Notes: a model not told the origin generated them from the sequence alone. DNA of 64,000 bases from Thermotoga neapolitana DSM 4359 (GCF_000018945.1 NC_011978.1:962729-1026728); one strand, 5' to 3'. Shown: positions 12,625 to 22,871, numbered from the stretch's first letter. Made by a program: numbers and translations.

Positions 12625-13978
12625 TTATCCTTACCACCTTCTGCAATTTTGCCTCTTCCGGGTATTCTATCCTGGAACTGAATATGTTGACGAGCACCTG
12701 TAGGAAGGCATCTGAAATCTTTTCCAGTTCGCTCAGGGTAATACCGGATTCATCGAGTTGTCTTTCAAAGAAGATGGAGGAAATGACATCCTCTACGCAT
12801 TCTTTTATCTGAGTAACGGAAGGATTCTTCAAACTTCTGGATGCTGCTTCCACAGAATCAGCCAGCATGATGATAGCAGCTTCTTTGAACTGTGGTTTTG
12901 GTCCTGGGTAGCGAAACTCTTCCTCTGGTATGTCTTCAAATTGTTGTTTGGCTTTGTAGTAGAAGTACTTCTGTGATCTTGTTCCATGATGCTGAGGGAT
13001 GATGAACTCCACGAGCAAAGGAAGGCGATGTTTACGAGCAAGTTCTATTCCGTATTTCACATGCTCGTTTAGAACAAGGTGACTCAAAGAAGGTGTTATG
13101 TCTTCGTGAGGGTTCTTGCCGTCCCTTATGTTCTCTGTGAAAAAGTGGGGTCTTTTCATCTTACCTATATCGTGATAATAAGCACCAATTCGAGCCAGGA
13201 CAGGATTTGCACCTATCTTCTCTGCAGCCGCCTCTGCCAGATTTGCCACGATCACACTGTGATAGTATGTCCCCGGTGCTTTCATGGCAAGCATCTTCAG
13301 GAGAGGATGGTTCAGGTTTCCAAATTCTATGAGGCCGAGGTTGGAATAAAGACGACTCGTGTACTCCACGTATGGAAGAATACCCAGTACCATTACACCC
13401 GAGAGAATCGGGTTGAGAAGAGCCGCTAGAAGATCGTATGGGGTGTACTCAATGTTCAGGCCAAATCTCATGAAGAGGTGAGTTCCCGTAAGTGTCAGTG
13501 ATGTCAGAGCGGACGATTTCATAACATCGAGTCTTCTGTCAGCGTTTGAAAGGGTTTTTGTGGCGATCAAAACCGTCAGAAGGAAAGGCATGATCAGATT
13601 TATATCGTAATACCATCTGTATATGGAAATGATGGAGAGAAGAACACCACTTGTGAGGGCAACTTCAAAATTGAACAGCAAACTCATCAGCGCAACCGGT
13701 ATGTAAAGTGGTGTCATGAAGGGGCCGATTTCTGGAAGGGAAAATCCTATGAAAACAGTTCCCAGCAGTATCAAGGATAGATGTGTGTAAGTGTAAACCT
13801 GGCTGAGAGAGTATTTTCTGAAGTGTCTGACACTTGTTTCCACCAGTGAAAACCAGATTGTGAAAGCAACAATGGCTTCGGATATCATGTTCAGAGGACG
13901 AAATCCCGTGCGAATATGTACTATGAACAGGGACAAAAGGATGGTCACCGCTATGACAAGCAGGCGTCTTCGGCTCAT
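12605..13978 (-). CDS. PgpH-like seven-transmembrane HD phosphodiesterase (short form)
   Basis: A 457-residue membrane protein with six to seven hydrophobic helices in the first 210 residues (7TMR-HD type) and a cytoplasmic HD domain behind them. The HD domain shows YHSVIVANLAE, the metal-binding AYYHDIGKMKRP and IPQHHGTR. In Firmicutes the homologue PgpH hydrolyses cyclic di-AMP. Full-length PgpH has a large extracellular domain between the first helix and the rest; here the first helix is followed almost directly by the membrane bundle, so that sensor domain is absent. The ATG overlaps the phoH stop (ATGA). The phoH-pgpH-ybeY context supports the call; c-di-AMP as substrate is inferred. Confidence 0.87.
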   Translation of the reverse strand: MSRRRLLVIAVTILLSLFIVHIRTGFRPLNMISEAIVAFTIWFSLVETSVRHFRKYSLSQVYTYTHLSLILLGTVFIGFSLPEIGPFMTPLYIPVALMSLLFNFEVALTSGVLLSIISIYRWYYDINLIMPFLLTVLIATKTLSNADRRLDVMKSSALTSLTLTGTHLFMRFGLNIEYTPYDLLAALLNPILSGVMVLGILPYVEYTSRLYSNLGLIEFGNLNHPLLKMLAMKAPGTYYHSVIVANLAEAAAEKIGANPVLARIGAYYHDIGKMKRPHFFTENIRDGKNPHEDITPSLSHLVLNEHVKYGIELARKHRLPLLVEFIIPQHHGTRSQKYFYYKAKQQFEDIPEEEFRYPGPKPQFKEAAIIMLADSVEAASRSLKNPSVTQIKECVEDVISSIFFERQLDESGITLSELEKISDAFLQVLVNIFSSRIEYPEEAKLQKVVRINDQNSG

Positions 13979-14943
13979 GACTTTCTCGACCTTTCGTACT
14001 CTTCGTAAGCTTTTATGATCTTTTTCACGAGAGGATGTCTCACAACATCGCTTTCATCAAGGTACACGAATTCTATACCGGGTATACCTTTCAGTATCTT
14101 CTGGCACTCTATTAGACCGGATTTCCCTTCCTCTATATCTACCTGGGTGATGTCACCGGTCACAACCGCCTTTGAATTGAATCCGAGTCTAGTCAGAAAC
14201 ATCTTCATCTGCTGATAAGTGGTATTCTGTGCTTCATCCAGAATAATGAAAGAGTTATTCAATGTACGCCCTCTCATGTAGGCAAGTGGCACGATTTCTA
14301 TGATGCCCCTTTCACGATAACTGTTGAATTTATCTGGAGAAGTGATGTCGATTATGGCATCGTACAGAGGTCTCAGATAGGGTTCCACTTTTTCTGTCAA
14401 ATCTCCCGGTAGAAATCCAAGTTTCTCTCCTGCTTCAACCGCTGGTCTTGTCAGGATGATTCTGTTCACTTTGCCCATTTTCAGGTAATCAAGGGCGATG
14501 GCCACTGCCAGGTACGTCTTTCCTGTACCGGCTGGCCCTATCACGAAAACCACGTCGTTTTTCTCGACAGCTTCCAGGTATCTTTTTTGACCCAGAGTCT
14601 TGGGTTTCACCTTTCTTCCAAGAACAGGTCCTCCGTTGCTTTTAGAATAGACATCCTTCACGCTTTCTGCATTTGAAACCTTTTCCACCAGGTACTCAAA
14701 TTCGGTCCAGTCCAGTAAATGGCCGTCTCTCGTTATGGATATGATCTCGTCCAGGACGCGGTGTGCTGCTTCTACACTCCTTTCGTCTGAACCTCTTATG
14801 AGAATTTCACTGCCTCGAACGGTAAGATCCACGTTGAACGTTTTCCTGAGGTATCTTGCCCTTCTGTCGTACTGGCCGAATATCTCCAGCACACCTACAT
14901 CTTCGGGGATCCTGACTTTCCTTACAGTGATCGTGGTTTCCAC
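13975..14943 (-). CDS. phoH: PhoH-like ATPase
   Basis: A 322-residue P-loop ATPase of the PhoH family, related to the helicase-like PhoH2 proteins and often linked to RNA metabolism. An N-terminal KH-like segment (EILIRGSDERSVEAA, about residues 45-60) precedes the ATPase domain with Walker A GPAGTGKTYLAVA near residue 137, Walker B FIILDEAQN and the sensor VVTGDITQVD. GTG 14943 is the likely start, although GGAG abuts it directly and the better-spaced ribosome site is AGGT. It leads the minus operon phoH-pgpH-ybeY-DUF1015-peptidase-rsmB and is divergent from the DUF1893 gene. Confidence 0.92.
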   Translation of the reverse strand: METTITVRKVRIPEDVGVLEIFGQYDRRARYLRKTFNVDLTVRGSEILIRGSDERSVEAAHRVLDEIISITRDGHLLDWTEFEYLVEKVSNAESVKDVYSKSNGGPVLGRKVKPKTLGQKRYLEAVEKNDVVFVIGPAGTGKTYLAVAIALDYLKMGKVNRIILTRPAVEAGEKLGFLPGDLTEKVEPYLRPLYDAIIDITSPDKFNSYRERGIIEIVPLAYMRGRTLNNSFIILDEAQNTTYQQMKMFLTRLGFNSKAVVTGDITQVDIEEGKSGLIECQKILKGIPGIEFVYLDESDVVRHPLVKKIIKAYEEYERSRKS

Positions 14944-14972
14944 CTCCAGACCTGTTATACTTTTTCAAGGAA

Positions 14973-14980
14973 ATTATACT
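14973..14980. promoter_or_regulatory. Overlapping divergent -10 elements, phoH / DUF1893
   Basis: The roughly 60-base divergent gap holds TATACT (14975-14980) reading right and TATAAT (complement of 14973-14978) reading left. They share bases, so RNA polymerase could serve only one direction at a time. Neither has a good -35 at 16-18 bases, so the assignment rests on the -10 matches and on the absence of other candidates. Confidence 0.4.
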
Positions 14981-15002
14981 ACACATCAGGAGAGTGAAAG
15001 TT

Positions 15003-15422
15003 GTGAAAGATACTGTTGAAAGAGCAAAAAGACTCATTGAGGAAAGAGGTTTGAGTTTGATAGTGATGAGAGACGATCAGGTGATCTTTGAAAGCACAGA
15101 AAGCGGTCTGAAACCCCTTGTTGAGGTTTATACGACCTTAAAAGATCTGTCCGGGTGCGTGGTGGTGGACAGACTCGTTGGAAGAGCAGCAGCCTTCTTT
15201 TTTGTGGAAATGAGGCCTTCTTTCGTTCACGCCTTTATCATCAGTGAAGGTGCCATCGACCTGTTGAAGAAACACGGTGTGAAATTTTCCTGTGAAGAGA
15301 AAGTACCTTTTGTGTTATCAAGGGATGGAAAAAGCATGTGCCCCTTTGAGAAGATCCTCCTGGATGTGAATGATCCGAAAGAAGCCATAGAAAGAATTCT
15401 CTCAAAGTTCACCTTATCTTAA
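15003..15422 (+). CDS. DUF1893 protein, cytidine-deaminase-like fold
   Basis: A 139-residue protein of the DUF1893 family; the T. maritima homologue (TM1506, from memory) has a known structure with a cytidine-deaminase-like fold. It contains LSLIVMRDDQVIFES, DRLVGRAAAFFFVEM and the CPFEKILLD segment near the C-terminus. The paired CxxC and HxE zinc motif of true deaminases is not seen, so catalysis is doubtful and the function is unknown. GTG 15003 follows AGGAG by 10 bases and is preferred over GTG 14994, which is 1 base from it. It is a single gene, divergent from phoH, ending about 50 bases before the str promoter. Confidence 0.85.
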   Translation: MKDTVERAKRLIEERGLSLIVMRDDQVIFESTESGLKPLVEVYTTLKDLSGCVVVDRLVGRAAAFFFVEMRPSFVHAFIISEGAIDLLKKHGVKFSCEEKVPFVLSRDGKSMCPFEKILLDVNDPKEAIERILSKFTLS

Positions 15423-15469
15423 ACAAACCCTCAAGCTACTTGTGGTAAATTGTTCAGAGGTCTCTTGTG

Positions 15470-15498
15470 TTGACAATCTTCCGTTTGAAGAGTAAAAT
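15470..15498 (+). promoter_or_regulatory. Promoter of the ribosomal superoperon
   Basis: A consensus sigma-A promoter: -35 TTGACA at 15470-15475, a spacer of exactly 17 bases, and -10 TAAAAT at 15493-15498. Transcription should begin near 15505, giving a leader of about 36 bases before rpsL. It is the best promoter match in the window and the only convincing one I find before the 35-gene translation cluster. Confidence 0.88.
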
Positions 15499-15540
15499 AA
15501 AACCCTGGCTTGGTCTGAACGAAAGGAAGGGAGGATGAAG

Positions 15541-15924
15541 ATGCCGACCATTAATCAATTGATCAGGCATGGAAGGAAGCCTAAAAAGAAGAAATCTAAG
15601 GCTCCTGCTCTTCAAGGAAATCCTCAAAAACGAGGTGTCTGTATAAAGGTTTCCACCATGACCCCGAAAAAGCCGAACTCTGCTCTCAGAAAGATCGCAA
15701 GGGTAAGGCTTTCTAACGGTATAGAAGTCACAGCATACATACCCGGTATAGGCCACAACCTTCAGGAACACTCGGTGGTCCTCGTAAGAGGCGGAAGGGT
15801 GAAAGACCTTCCTGGTGTCAGGTACAAGATCATAAGAGGTGCCCTGGACGCGGCTGGAGTTGAAGGAAGAAGGCAGTCCAGGAGTAAATACGGTGCCAAG
15901 AGGCCCAAGGACCAGAAAAAGTGA
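15541..15924 (+). CDS. rpsL: Ribosomal protein S12
   Basis: S12 sits at the decoding centre of the 30S subunit. The 127-residue protein begins [12 protein letters not shown] and contains the invariant [11 protein letters not shown] loop, the site of streptomycin-resistance changes elsewhere, and the [12 protein letters not shown] loop. The Lys43-equivalent position is the wild-type lysine. ATG 15541 is chosen because GGGAGG ends six bases upstream; ATG 15535 abuts it. First gene of the superoperon, 11 bases before rpsG. Confidence 0.97.
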   Translation: MPTINQLIRHGRKPKKKKSKAPALQGNPQKRGVCIKVSTMTPKKPNSALRKIARVRLSNGIEVTAYIPGIGHNLQEHSVVLVRGGRVKDLPGVRYKIIRGALDAAGVEGRRQSRSKYGAKRPKDQKK

Positions 15925-15935
15925 GGTGACTGTGG

Positions 15936-16403
15936 GTGCGTAGAAGAAGAGCTGAAAGAAGACAAATACCACCTGATCCAGTTTATGGAGATGTTCTGGT
16001 GGCAAAATTGATAAACAAAGTGATGTGGGATGGAAAGAAGACGATCGCCCAGAAGATCGTCTACGGTGCCTTCGATATCATCAAGGAAAAGATGAAGAAA
16101 GATCCCCTTGAAGTCTTCAGACAGGCTGTGGAGAACGTAAAGCCTGTTCTTGAGGTGAGGCCAAGAAGGGTTGGAGGTGCCACGTATCAGGTTCCCATTG
16201 AAGTTCAGGAACCAAGAAGAACCTCTCTTGCTATAAGATGGATCGTTGAAGCTGCAAGAGCTAAGAAAGGACGTCCCATGAAAGAAAAACTGGCTGAGGA
16301 GATCATGGCAGCCTACAACAACACGGGTACGGCCATCAAGAAAAAGGAAGACACCCACAGGATGGCAGAAGCAAACAGGGCCTTCGCACATTACAGGTGG
16401 TGA
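15936..16403 (+). CDS. rpsG: Ribosomal protein S7
   Basis: S7 is a primary 16S rRNA binder that nucleates the 30S head and contacts the E-site tRNA. The 155-residue protein has the family N-terminus [27 protein letters not shown] and the [12 protein letters not shown]-type hairpin ([13 protein letters not shown]). GTG 15936 follows GAGGTGA by 6 bases. It lies between rpsL and fusA as in the classic str operon, and ends 4 bases before the fusA start. Confidence 0.97.
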   Translation: MRRRRAERRQIPPDPVYGDVLVAKLINKVMWDGKKTIAQKIVYGAFDIIKEKMKKDPLEVFRQAVENVKPVLEVRPRRVGGATYQVPIEVQEPRRTSLAIRWIVEAARAKKGRPMKEKLAEEIMAAYNNTGTAIKKKEDTHRMAEANRAFAHYRW

Positions 16404-16407
16404 GAGT

Positions 16408-18495
16408 ATGCAGAGTGTAGAAGCAAGGTATGTTGACCTGGATAAGATTAGGAACATCGGTATAATGGCCCATATCGATGCCGGAAAGACAACCACAACA
16501 GAGAGGATCCTCTACTACACGGGAAGGAAACACTTCATCGGAGATGTGGATGAAGGAACAGCAACCACAGACTGGATGCCCCAGGAGAAGGAAAGGGGCA
16601 TTACGATACAGTCCGCCGCTACAACGTGCTTCTGGAAGGGATACAGGATCAACATAATCGATACACCCGGGCACGTTGACTTCACGGCTGAGGTTGAGAG
16701 GGCACTTCGAGTGCTCGACGGAGCGATCGCCGTTTTCGATGCAACGGCAGGTGTTGAACCACAGTCAGAAACCGTCTGGAGACAGGCAGATAAATACAAC
16801 GTTCCCAGAATAGCCTTCATGAACAAGATGGACAAGGTCGGTGCAGACTTCTACATGGCAGTCGAGACTCTCGTTACAAAACTCAGAGCAAATCCCATAC
16901 CCATCCAGATGCCGATTGGAAGCGAAAAGGACTTCCAGGGAGTGATAGACCTCATAAAGATGAAAGCGATCTACTGGACCAGCGAGGATGGATCTGTGTA
17001 CGAAGAAAGAGAAATCCCGGACGAATTGAAAGAAGAAGCAGAACTCAGAAGAGAAGAGATGCTGGAAAAAGTGGCAGAACTGGATGAAACGATACTCGAG
17101 AAATACCTCGAGGGTGAGGAAATCACCGAGGAGGAAATCAAGAAAGTTCTGAGGAAGGCCACCATAGAGAACAGAGCAGTTCCCGTTCTATGTGGAGCGG
17201 CGAAAATGAACAAGGGAATACAGCCATTACTGGATGCCGTAATAGACTATCTCCCATCTCCTCTGGATCTTCCTCCTGTTAAGGGATGGAGACTCTCAGA
17301 CGGCGAGGTCGTCTACAGGAAACCAGACGAGAATGAGCCGTTCACGGCCCTTGTTTTCAAGGTTCAGGTGGATCCGTACATAGGAAAGCTGGTGTACTTC
17401 AGGGTGTACTCTGGAAGACTGGAAAAGGGAAGTTACGTCTACAACTCTACCAAAGGACAGAGAGAGAGAATCTCGAGAATCGTTTTCATGCACGCAGACA
17501 AGCGCGAGGAAGTTGATTACGTAAGACCCGGTGATATAGCCGCAGGAGTTGGATTGAAGGCATCTCAGACGGGAGACACTCTCTGTGATGAGAAAGAGCC
17601 AACCGTCCTGGAAAAGATCGACTTCCCGGAACCGGTCATATCTCTTGCCATTGAACCAGCGACGAAGAGCGACGAAGAAAAGCTGGTGAAAGCACTTCTG
17701 GCACTTTCTGAAGAGGACCCCACCCTTCAGGTGAAGGTGGACAAAGAAACTGGTGAGACGATCATCTCCGGTATGGGTGAACTCCATCTTGAAATAATCG
17801 TCGACAGGTTGAAGAGAGAGTTCGGTGTGAACGTTAGAGTTGGTCAACCTCAGGTTGCCTACAGAGAAACCATTAAGAAAGCCGCTGAAGCAGAAGGTAA
17901 GTACATCAGGCAAACCGGTGGTAGAGGTCAGTACGGTCATGTGATACTCAGGATAGAGCCTATTCCAGAAGAGGAAGGTAAAAACTTTGAATTCATCGAT
18001 AAAACCGTTGGTGGTGTGATACCAAAAGAGTTCATGCCAGCCATAGAAGCGGGAATCAAAGAAGCAATGATGTCTGGTCCTCTTGCTGGCTATCCTGTTG
18101 TGAGAATAAGAGCGATTGTGCTCGACGGATCGTATCACGAAGTAGACTCTTCAGAGATGGCGTTCAAAATTGCAGCCTCTCTGGCGTTCAAAGAGGCAAT
18201 GAAGAAGGCACAGCCAGTTCTTCTTGAGCCGATCATGAAGCTGGAGATCACCACTCCAGAAGAGTACATGGGTAACATCATCGCCGATCTCAATTCCAGA
18301 AGGGCAAAAGTAGAAGCTCTTGAAACAAGAGGCCATCTGAAAGTCATAGTGGCAAAAGTTCCACTCTCTGAAACGTTTGGATATGCTACAACACTGAGAT
18401 CTCTGAGTCAGGGAAGAGCAAGCTACATCATGCAATTCTCTCACTATCAAGAGGTCCCGGAGAAAATCGCCGAGAAGATCATTAAAGTTGTTTAA
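16408..18495 (+). CDS. fusA: Elongation factor G
   Basis: EF-G is the GTPase that drives translocation. At 695 residues it has all five domains. GTP-binding motifs are [12 protein letters not shown] (G1, near residue 20), RGITI (G2), DTPGHVDF (G3) and NKMD (G4); domain IV holds the GGRGQYGHV segment, whose tip reaches the decoding site. The ATG lies 4 bases after the rpsG stop with GGTGGTGAG in front. It is followed 11 bases later by tuf. Confidence 0.98.
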   Translation: MQSVEARYVDLDKIRNIGIMAHIDAGKTTTTERILYYTGRKHFIGDVDEGTATTDWMPQEKERGITIQSAATTCFWKGYRINIIDTPGHVDFTAEVERALRVLDGAIAVFDATAGVEPQSETVWRQADKYNVPRIAFMNKMDKVGADFYMAVETLVTKLRANPIPIQMPIGSEKDFQGVIDLIKMKAIYWTSEDGSVYEEREIPDELKEEAELRREEMLEKVAELDETILEKYLEGEEITEEEIKKVLRKATIENRAVPVLCGAAKMNKGIQPLLDAVIDYLPSPLDLPPVKGWRLSDGEVVYRKPDENEPFTALVFKVQVDPYIGKLVYFRVYSGRLEKGSYVYNSTKGQRERISRIVFMHADKREEVDYVRPGDIAAGVGLKASQTGDTLCDEKEPTVLEKIDFPEPVISLAIEPATKSDEEKLVKALLALSEEDPTLQVKVDKETGETIISGMGELHLEIIVDRLKREFGVNVRVGQPQVAYRETIKKAAEAEGKYIRQTGGRGQYGHVILRIEPIPEEEGKNFEFIDKTVGGVIPKEFMPAIEAGIKEAMMSGPLAGYPVVRIRAIVLDGSYHEVDSSEMAFKIAASLAFKEAMKKAQPVLLEPIMKLEITTPEEYMGNIIADLNSRRAKVEALETRGHLKVIVAKVPLSETFGYATTLRSLSQGRASYIMQFSHYQEVPEKIAEKIIKVV

Positions 18496-18506
18496 GGAGG
18501 GAGAAC

Positions 18507-19709
18507 ATGGCAAAGGAAAAGTTTGTAAGAACAAAACCCCATGTTAATGTTGGAACCATCGGGCATATCGACCACGGAAAATCCACGCTGACAGCCGCTA
18601 TAACAAAGTACCTTTCTCTCAAGGGTCTTGCGCAATACGTTCCCTACGATCAGATCGACAAGGCTCCTGAGGAAAAGGCAAGAGGTATCACTATCAACAT
18701 CACGCACGTTGAATACGAAACCGAGAAAAGGCACTACGCACACATTGACTGTCCCGGACACGCTGACTACATCAAGAACATGATCACCGGTGCTGCCCAG
18801 ATGGATGGAGCCATACTCGTTGTTGCAGCAACGGATGGACCTATGCCACAGACAAGAGAACACGTGCTTCTTGCAAGACAGGTTGAGGTTCCTTACATGA
18901 TTGTTTTCATCAACAAAACAGATATGGTCGACGATCCCGAACTCATCGAACTCGTCGAGATGGAAGTGAGAGATCTTCTGAGTCAGTACGAATACCCCGG
19001 TGACGAAGTGCCTGTTATAAAAGGATCCGCTTTGAAAGCTCTCGAAGCCCCAGACGATCCAAACCACGAGGCTTACAAACCCATTCAGGAACTGCTCGAC
19101 GCCATGGACAACTACATTCCAGATCCTCAGAGAGACGTTGACAAACCGTTCCTCATGCCCATCGAAGACGTTTTCTCCATCACGGGAAGAGGAACGGTTG
19201 TTACAGGAAGAATCGAAAGAGGAAGAATCAGACCCGGTGACGAAGTCGAGATCATAGGACTCAGTTATGAGATCAGAAAGACAGTCGTTACAAGCGTTGA
19301 AATGTTCAGAAAAGAACTCGACGAAGGTATCGCTGGTGACAACGTGGGATGTCTGCTCAGGGGAATCGACAAGGACGAAGTCGAAAGAGGTCAGGTTCTT
19401 GCAGCTCCTGGTAGCATTAAACCCCACAAGAGGTTCAAAGCAGAGGTCTACGTTCTGAAGAAAGAGGAAGGTGGAAGGCACACACCGTTTACAAAAGGTT
19501 ACAAACCTCAGTTCTACATAAGAACAGCTGACGTTACTGGTGAAATAGTGGGACTTCCGGAAGGAGTCGAAATGGTTATGCCTGGAGACCACGTTGAGAT
19601 GGAAATAGAGCTCATCTACCCCGTTGCTATTGAGAAAGGGCAGAGATTCGCTATAAGAGAAGGCGGAAGAACAGTTGGAGCTGGCGTTGTCACAGAAGTT
19701 ATCGAGTGA
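18507..19709 (+). CDS. tuf: Elongation factor Tu
   Basis: EF-Tu delivers aminoacyl-tRNA to the ribosome. The 400-residue protein has GHIDHGKST (G1), RGITI (G2), DCPGHADY (G3) and the NKTD box (G4), then the two beta-barrel domains ending in [13 protein letters not shown]. The HAD(Y) catalytic histidine of the GTPase centre is present. It starts after AAGGAGGGAGAAC, a very strong ribosome site. This is the only tuf copy in the window. A GC-rich hairpin follows directly after the stop. Confidence 0.98.
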   Translation: MAKEKFVRTKPHVNVGTIGHIDHGKSTLTAAITKYLSLKGLAQYVPYDQIDKAPEEKARGITINITHVEYETEKRHYAHIDCPGHADYIKNMITGAAQMDGAILVVAATDGPMPQTREHVLLARQVEVPYMIVFINKTDMVDDPELIELVEMEVRDLLSQYEYPGDEVPVIKGSALKALEAPDDPNHEAYKPIQELLDAMDNYIPDPQRDVDKPFLMPIEDVFSITGRGTVVTGRIERGRIRPGDEVEIIGLSYEIRKTVVTSVEMFRKELDEGIAGDNVGCLLRGIDKDEVERGQVLAAPGSIKPHKRFKAEVYVLKKEEGGRHTPFTKGYKPQFYIRTADVTGEIVGLPEGVEMVMPGDHVEMEIELIYPVAIEKGQRFAIREGGRTVGAGVVTEVIE

Positions 19710-19730
19710 GGGGGAGTTATTCTCCCCCTC
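19708..19730 (+). terminator. GC-rich hairpin after tuf (partial terminator or attenuator)
   Basis: A perfect 9-bp stem (19708-19716 with 19722-19730) has a 5-base TTATT loop and includes the end of the tuf stop codon. The tail is CTTCTT rather than a run of U, so termination is probably incomplete. It sits at the junction between the str genes and the S10 genes and could lower expression of the latter relative to tuf, or act as a processing site. Confidence 0.55.
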
Positions 19731-19762
19731 CTTCTTGAGAGAAGAGGGAGGGTGCTTAGAAT

Positions 19763-20071
19763 ATGCCTGGACAGAGGATAAGGATAAAACTCAAAGCTTA
19801 TGACCACGAACTGCTAGATGAGTCGGCAAAAAAGATCGTCGAAGTTGCAAAATCAACAAACTCCAAGGTGTCCGGTCCAATTCCTCTCCCAACGGAGCGG
19901 ACGCTTTACTGTGTGTTGAGATCTCCTATGAAGCACAAAGACTCCAGAGAACACTTTGAGAAGAGAGTGCACAAGAGACTCATAGACATTATAGACCCGT
20001 CTCCAAAAACCATTGATGCCCTGATGAGGATAAACCTCCCAGCAGGTGTCGACGTTGAGATCAAACTGTAA
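19763..20071 (+). CDS. rpsJ: Ribosomal protein S10
   Basis: S10 is a 30S head protein and, as NusE, part of the transcription antitermination complex. The 102-residue protein has [15 protein letters not shown], the GPIPLPTER loop and the terminal [13 protein letters not shown]. It begins 53 bases after tuf, following GGAGGGTG about 11 bases upstream, and opens the S10 gene block in the usual order. Confidence 0.97.
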   Translation: MPGQRIRIKLKAYDHELLDESAKKIVEVAKSTNSKVSGPIPLPTERTLYCVLRSPMKHKDSREHFEKRVHKRLIDIIDPSPKTIDALMRINLPAGVDVEIKL

Positions 20072-20089
20072 TCCCTGGAGGTGTCTTTG

Positions 20090-20713
20090 ATGAAGATGAT
20101 AATAGGAAGAAAAATCGGTATGACAAGGGTTTTTATCGGTAATGAAGCGGTCCCGGTTACCGTCATAAAAGCCGGGCCCTGTGTTGTCGTGCAGAAGAAA
20201 ACAGTTGAAACGGATGGTTACAACGCCGTACAACTTGGATTTGAGAAAGCAAAAAAAGTGAACAAGCCCCTTGCTGGTCACTTCAAAAAATTCGGTGTTG
20301 AACCGATGAGAGTGCTCAGAGAATTTAGGGTGGACAACCCCGACGAGTACGAACCTGGTCAGGTTATAAAGGTCGATATATTCGAAAAAGGCGAATACGT
20401 GGATGTCACCGGCTGGTCCAAGGGAAGAGGATTCGCGGGAGCAATGAAAAGATGGGGGTTTAGTGGAGGTCCAAAAAGCCATGGTTCCAAATTCCATAGA
20501 GAACTCGGTTCTGTAGGTCAGCACACCGAACCTGCGAAGATATGGAAAGGCAAGAAGATGCCGGGAAGATATGGAAACGAAAGGGTAACTGTTAGAAACC
20601 TGCAGGTTGTAGATGTCGATCCAGAAAACGATCTGATAGCGGTCAAAGGTGGTGTCCCTGGAGCGAGGGGCGGGCTCGTTTTGATAAGGAGCGCCAAGGC
20701 CCCGAAAAAGTAA
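20090..20713 (+). CDS. rplC: Ribosomal protein L3
   Basis: L3 nucleates 50S assembly and reaches the peptidyl-transferase centre through its long extension. The 207-residue protein begins [15 protein letters not shown] and contains the extension segment [14 protein letters not shown] and [13 protein letters not shown] with the usual Gln methylation-type loop. ATG 20090 is 8 bases after GGAGG; GTG 20081 overlaps the ribosome site and ATG 20096 is too distant. Gene order follows the S10 operon. Confidence 0.97.
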   Translation: MKMIIGRKIGMTRVFIGNEAVPVTVIKAGPCVVVQKKTVETDGYNAVQLGFEKAKKVNKPLAGHFKKFGVEPMRVLREFRVDNPDEYEPGQVIKVDIFEKGEYVDVTGWSKGRGFAGAMKRWGFSGGPKSHGSKFHRELGSVGQHTEPAKIWKGKKMPGRYGNERVTVRNLQVVDVDPENDLIAVKGGVPGARGGLVLIRSAKAPKK

Positions 20714-20733
20714 CAGTGGAGGAGGAATAGAAA

Positions 20734-21441
20734 ATGGCTCAGGTGGATCTTCTCAATGTGAAGGGAGAGAAAGTTGGAACTCTTGAAATCAGTGATTTCG
20801 TCTTCAACATCGATCCTAACTACGACGTGATGTGGCGATACGTGGACATGCAGCTCTCCAACAGGAGAGCAGGTACCGCTTCCACAAAGACAAGAGGAGA
20901 GGTTTCCGGAGGCGGTCGAAAACCATGGCCGCAGAAACACACGGGAAGAGCCAGACACGGATCCATAAGATCTCCTATCTGGAGACACGGAGGAGTTGCC
21001 CACGGTCCAAAGCCCAGAGACTGGAGTAAGAAACTCAATAAGAAGATGAAGAGACTCGCTCTCCGTTCTGCGCTGTCTGTCAAGTACAGAGAGAACAAAC
21101 TTCTGGTGCTCGAAGATCTAAAACTTGAAAGGCCAAAAACAAAATCTTTAAAAGAAATCCTTCAGAACCTTGACCTTGCTGACAAGAAGGCGTTGATCGT
21201 TCTACCCTGGAAAGAAGAGGGTTATGTCAATGTGAAACTCTCTGGAAAGAATCTTCCAAACGTAAAAGTGATAATAGCGGACAATCCCAACAACAGTAAA
21301 AACGGTGAAAAAGCCGTAAGGATAGATGGTCTCAACGTTTTTGACATGCTCAAGTATGACTATCTGATTCTCACCAGGGATATGGTTGCTAAGATAGAGG
21401 AGGTGCTCGGAAATGAAGCAAGAAAAGCTCTCACTGCATGA
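20734..21441 (+). CDS. rplD: Ribosomal protein L4
   Basis: L4 lines the nascent peptide exit tunnel. In E. coli it also controls its own operon. The 235-residue protein shows the tunnel loop [21 protein letters not shown], with [16 protein letters not shown] after it, and a C-terminal [13 protein letters not shown] helix. It begins after GGAGGAGG. Its end overlaps rplW by 29 bases. I see no E. coli-like S10 leader before rpsJ, so L4 autoregulation is not evident here. Confidence 0.97.
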
Positions 21442-21715
21442 TGTGCTGGTCAGACCCATAATCACAGAAAAGGCTCTCAGACTTCGCGAGCAGAGGAAAT
21501 ATGTCTTTGAGGTGAACCCTCTTGCGAACAAGAACCAGATAAAAGAGGCCGTGGAGAAGATATTCAACGTCAAGGTGGATAAGGTCAACGTCATCAACAT
21601 GAAGCCCAAACCGAAGAGAAGGGGAATATTCGAAGGAAGGACCCGCAGCTGGAAGAAGGCAGTGGTGACTCTCAAAGAAGGCTATACCATTAAAGAACTG
21701 GAAGGCGAACACTGA
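21413..21715 (+). CDS. rplW: Ribosomal protein L23
   Basis: L23 sits at the tunnel exit and docks trigger factor and SRP. The 100-residue protein has the family core [37 protein letters not shown] and the positively charged loop [18 protein letters not shown]. The ATG lies inside the last 29 bases of rplD with GAGGAGGTG a few bases upstream, so it is translationally coupled. Confidence 0.97.
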
Positions 21716-21728
21716 GAGGGGTGAAGTT

Positions 21729-22559
21729 ATGGGACTCAAAAGATTCAAACCAGTTACCCCGGGCAGGCGTTTCATGGTAATCTCCGATTTTTCTGACATC
21801 ACGAAAACAGAACCGGAAAAATCTTTGCTTGCGCCTCTCAAAAAGACCGGTGGAAGGAACCACCACGGAAGAATTACGGTAAGACACAGAGGTGGCGGAC
21901 ACAAGAGAAGGTACAGGATCATAGATTTCAAAAGGTACGACAAAGCAGGCATTCCAGCAAAAGTTCTGGCCATCGAATACGATCCAAACAGATCCGCAAG
22001 AATTGCCCTTCTCCTCTACGCAGATGGAGAAAAGAGGTACATTCTCGCTCCAAAAGGAATAAAAGTTGGAGATACACTCATGAGTGGTTCTGATGCAGAG
22101 ATAAAGCCCGGGAACGCTTTGCCACTGGAAAAGATCCCTGTTGGAACACTCGTGCACAATGTTGAGTTCACTCCTGGAAAAGGAGGACAGATCGCAAGAG
22201 CAGCCGGGACTTACTGTCAGATCATGGCAAAAGAAGGAGATTACGCTCTTCTTAGAATGCCATCTGGCGAGCTGAGAAAGGTACATATCAAATGTTACGC
22301 AACGGTGGGTGTTGTTGGTAACGAAGATCACAAGAACGAAGTCCACGGAAAAGCAGGAAGGGTAAGGTGGCTTGGCAGAAGGCCTCATGTCAGAGGTGTT
22401 GCCATGAACCCGGTGGATCATCCACACGGTGGTGGTGAAGGAAGAGGTAAAGGACACCATCCAACCAGTCCATGGGGTCTGCCCACCAAGGGTTACAAGA
22501 CAAGACGCGGAAAGAGACCTTCTGACAAATTCATTGTCAGAAGAAGAAACGAGGTATAA
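21729..22559 (+). CDS. rplB: Ribosomal protein L2
   Basis: L2 is a core 50S protein needed for subunit association and peptidyl transfer. The 276-residue protein has [22 protein letters not shown] near the N-terminus, the SH3/OB barrels, and the C-terminal [17 protein letters not shown] containing the conserved histidine loop. It follows rplW by 13 bases with GAGGGGTG in front. Confidence 0.98.
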   Translation: MGLKRFKPVTPGRRFMVISDFSDITKTEPEKSLLAPLKKTGGRNHHGRITVRHRGGGHKRRYRIIDFKRYDKAGIPAKVLAIEYDPNRSARIALLLYADGEKRYILAPKGIKVGDTLMSGSDAEIKPGNALPLEKIPVGTLVHNVEFTPGKGGQIARAAGTYCQIMAKEGDYALLRMPSGELRKVHIKCYATVGVVGNEDHKNEVHGKAGRVRWLGRRPHVRGVAMNPVDHPHGGGEGRGKGHHPTSPWGLPTKGYKTRRGKRPSDKFIVRRRNEV

Positions 22560-22572
22560 GGGGGTGAACTGA

Positions 22573-22860
22573 ATGGGTCGTTCCAAGAAAAAGGGCCCCT
22601 ATGTAGATAGAAAACTTCTGGAAAAGATAAGAAAACTCAACGAAACTGGAGAAAAGAAGGTCATAAAGACCTGGAGCAGAGCTTCAATGATCATTCCAGA
22701 AATGGTCGGACATACGATAGCCGTTTACAACGGTATGAAGCACATACCTGTTTACATTACGGAAAACATGATAGGACACAGACTGGGAGAGTTCGCTCCA
22801 ACCAGAAGGTTTGGGGGTCATGCCGATAAAAAAGCCAAAAAAGGCGAGTTGAAGAAGTGA
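22573..22860 (+). CDS. rpsS: Ribosomal protein S19
   Basis: S19 pairs with S13 in the 30S head and bridges to the 50S subunit. The 95-residue protein has [35 protein letters not shown] and the conserved [16 protein letters not shown]. The start follows AGGGGGTGAACTGA. The stop overlaps a possible GTG of rplV by 4 bases. Confidence 0.97.
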   Translation: MGRSKKKGPYVDRKLLEKIRKLNETGEKKVIKTWSRASMIIPEMVGHTIAVYNGMKHIPVYITENMIGHRLGEFAPTRRFGGHADKKAKKGELKK

Positions 22861-22871
22861 GGAGGGAAACG

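Noticed and set aside
18492-19592. 366-codon open frame opposite tuf
   Set aside because: Highly expressed tuf codon bias leaves few stops on the opposite strand; the product is low-complexity Ser/Phe/Cys-rich.
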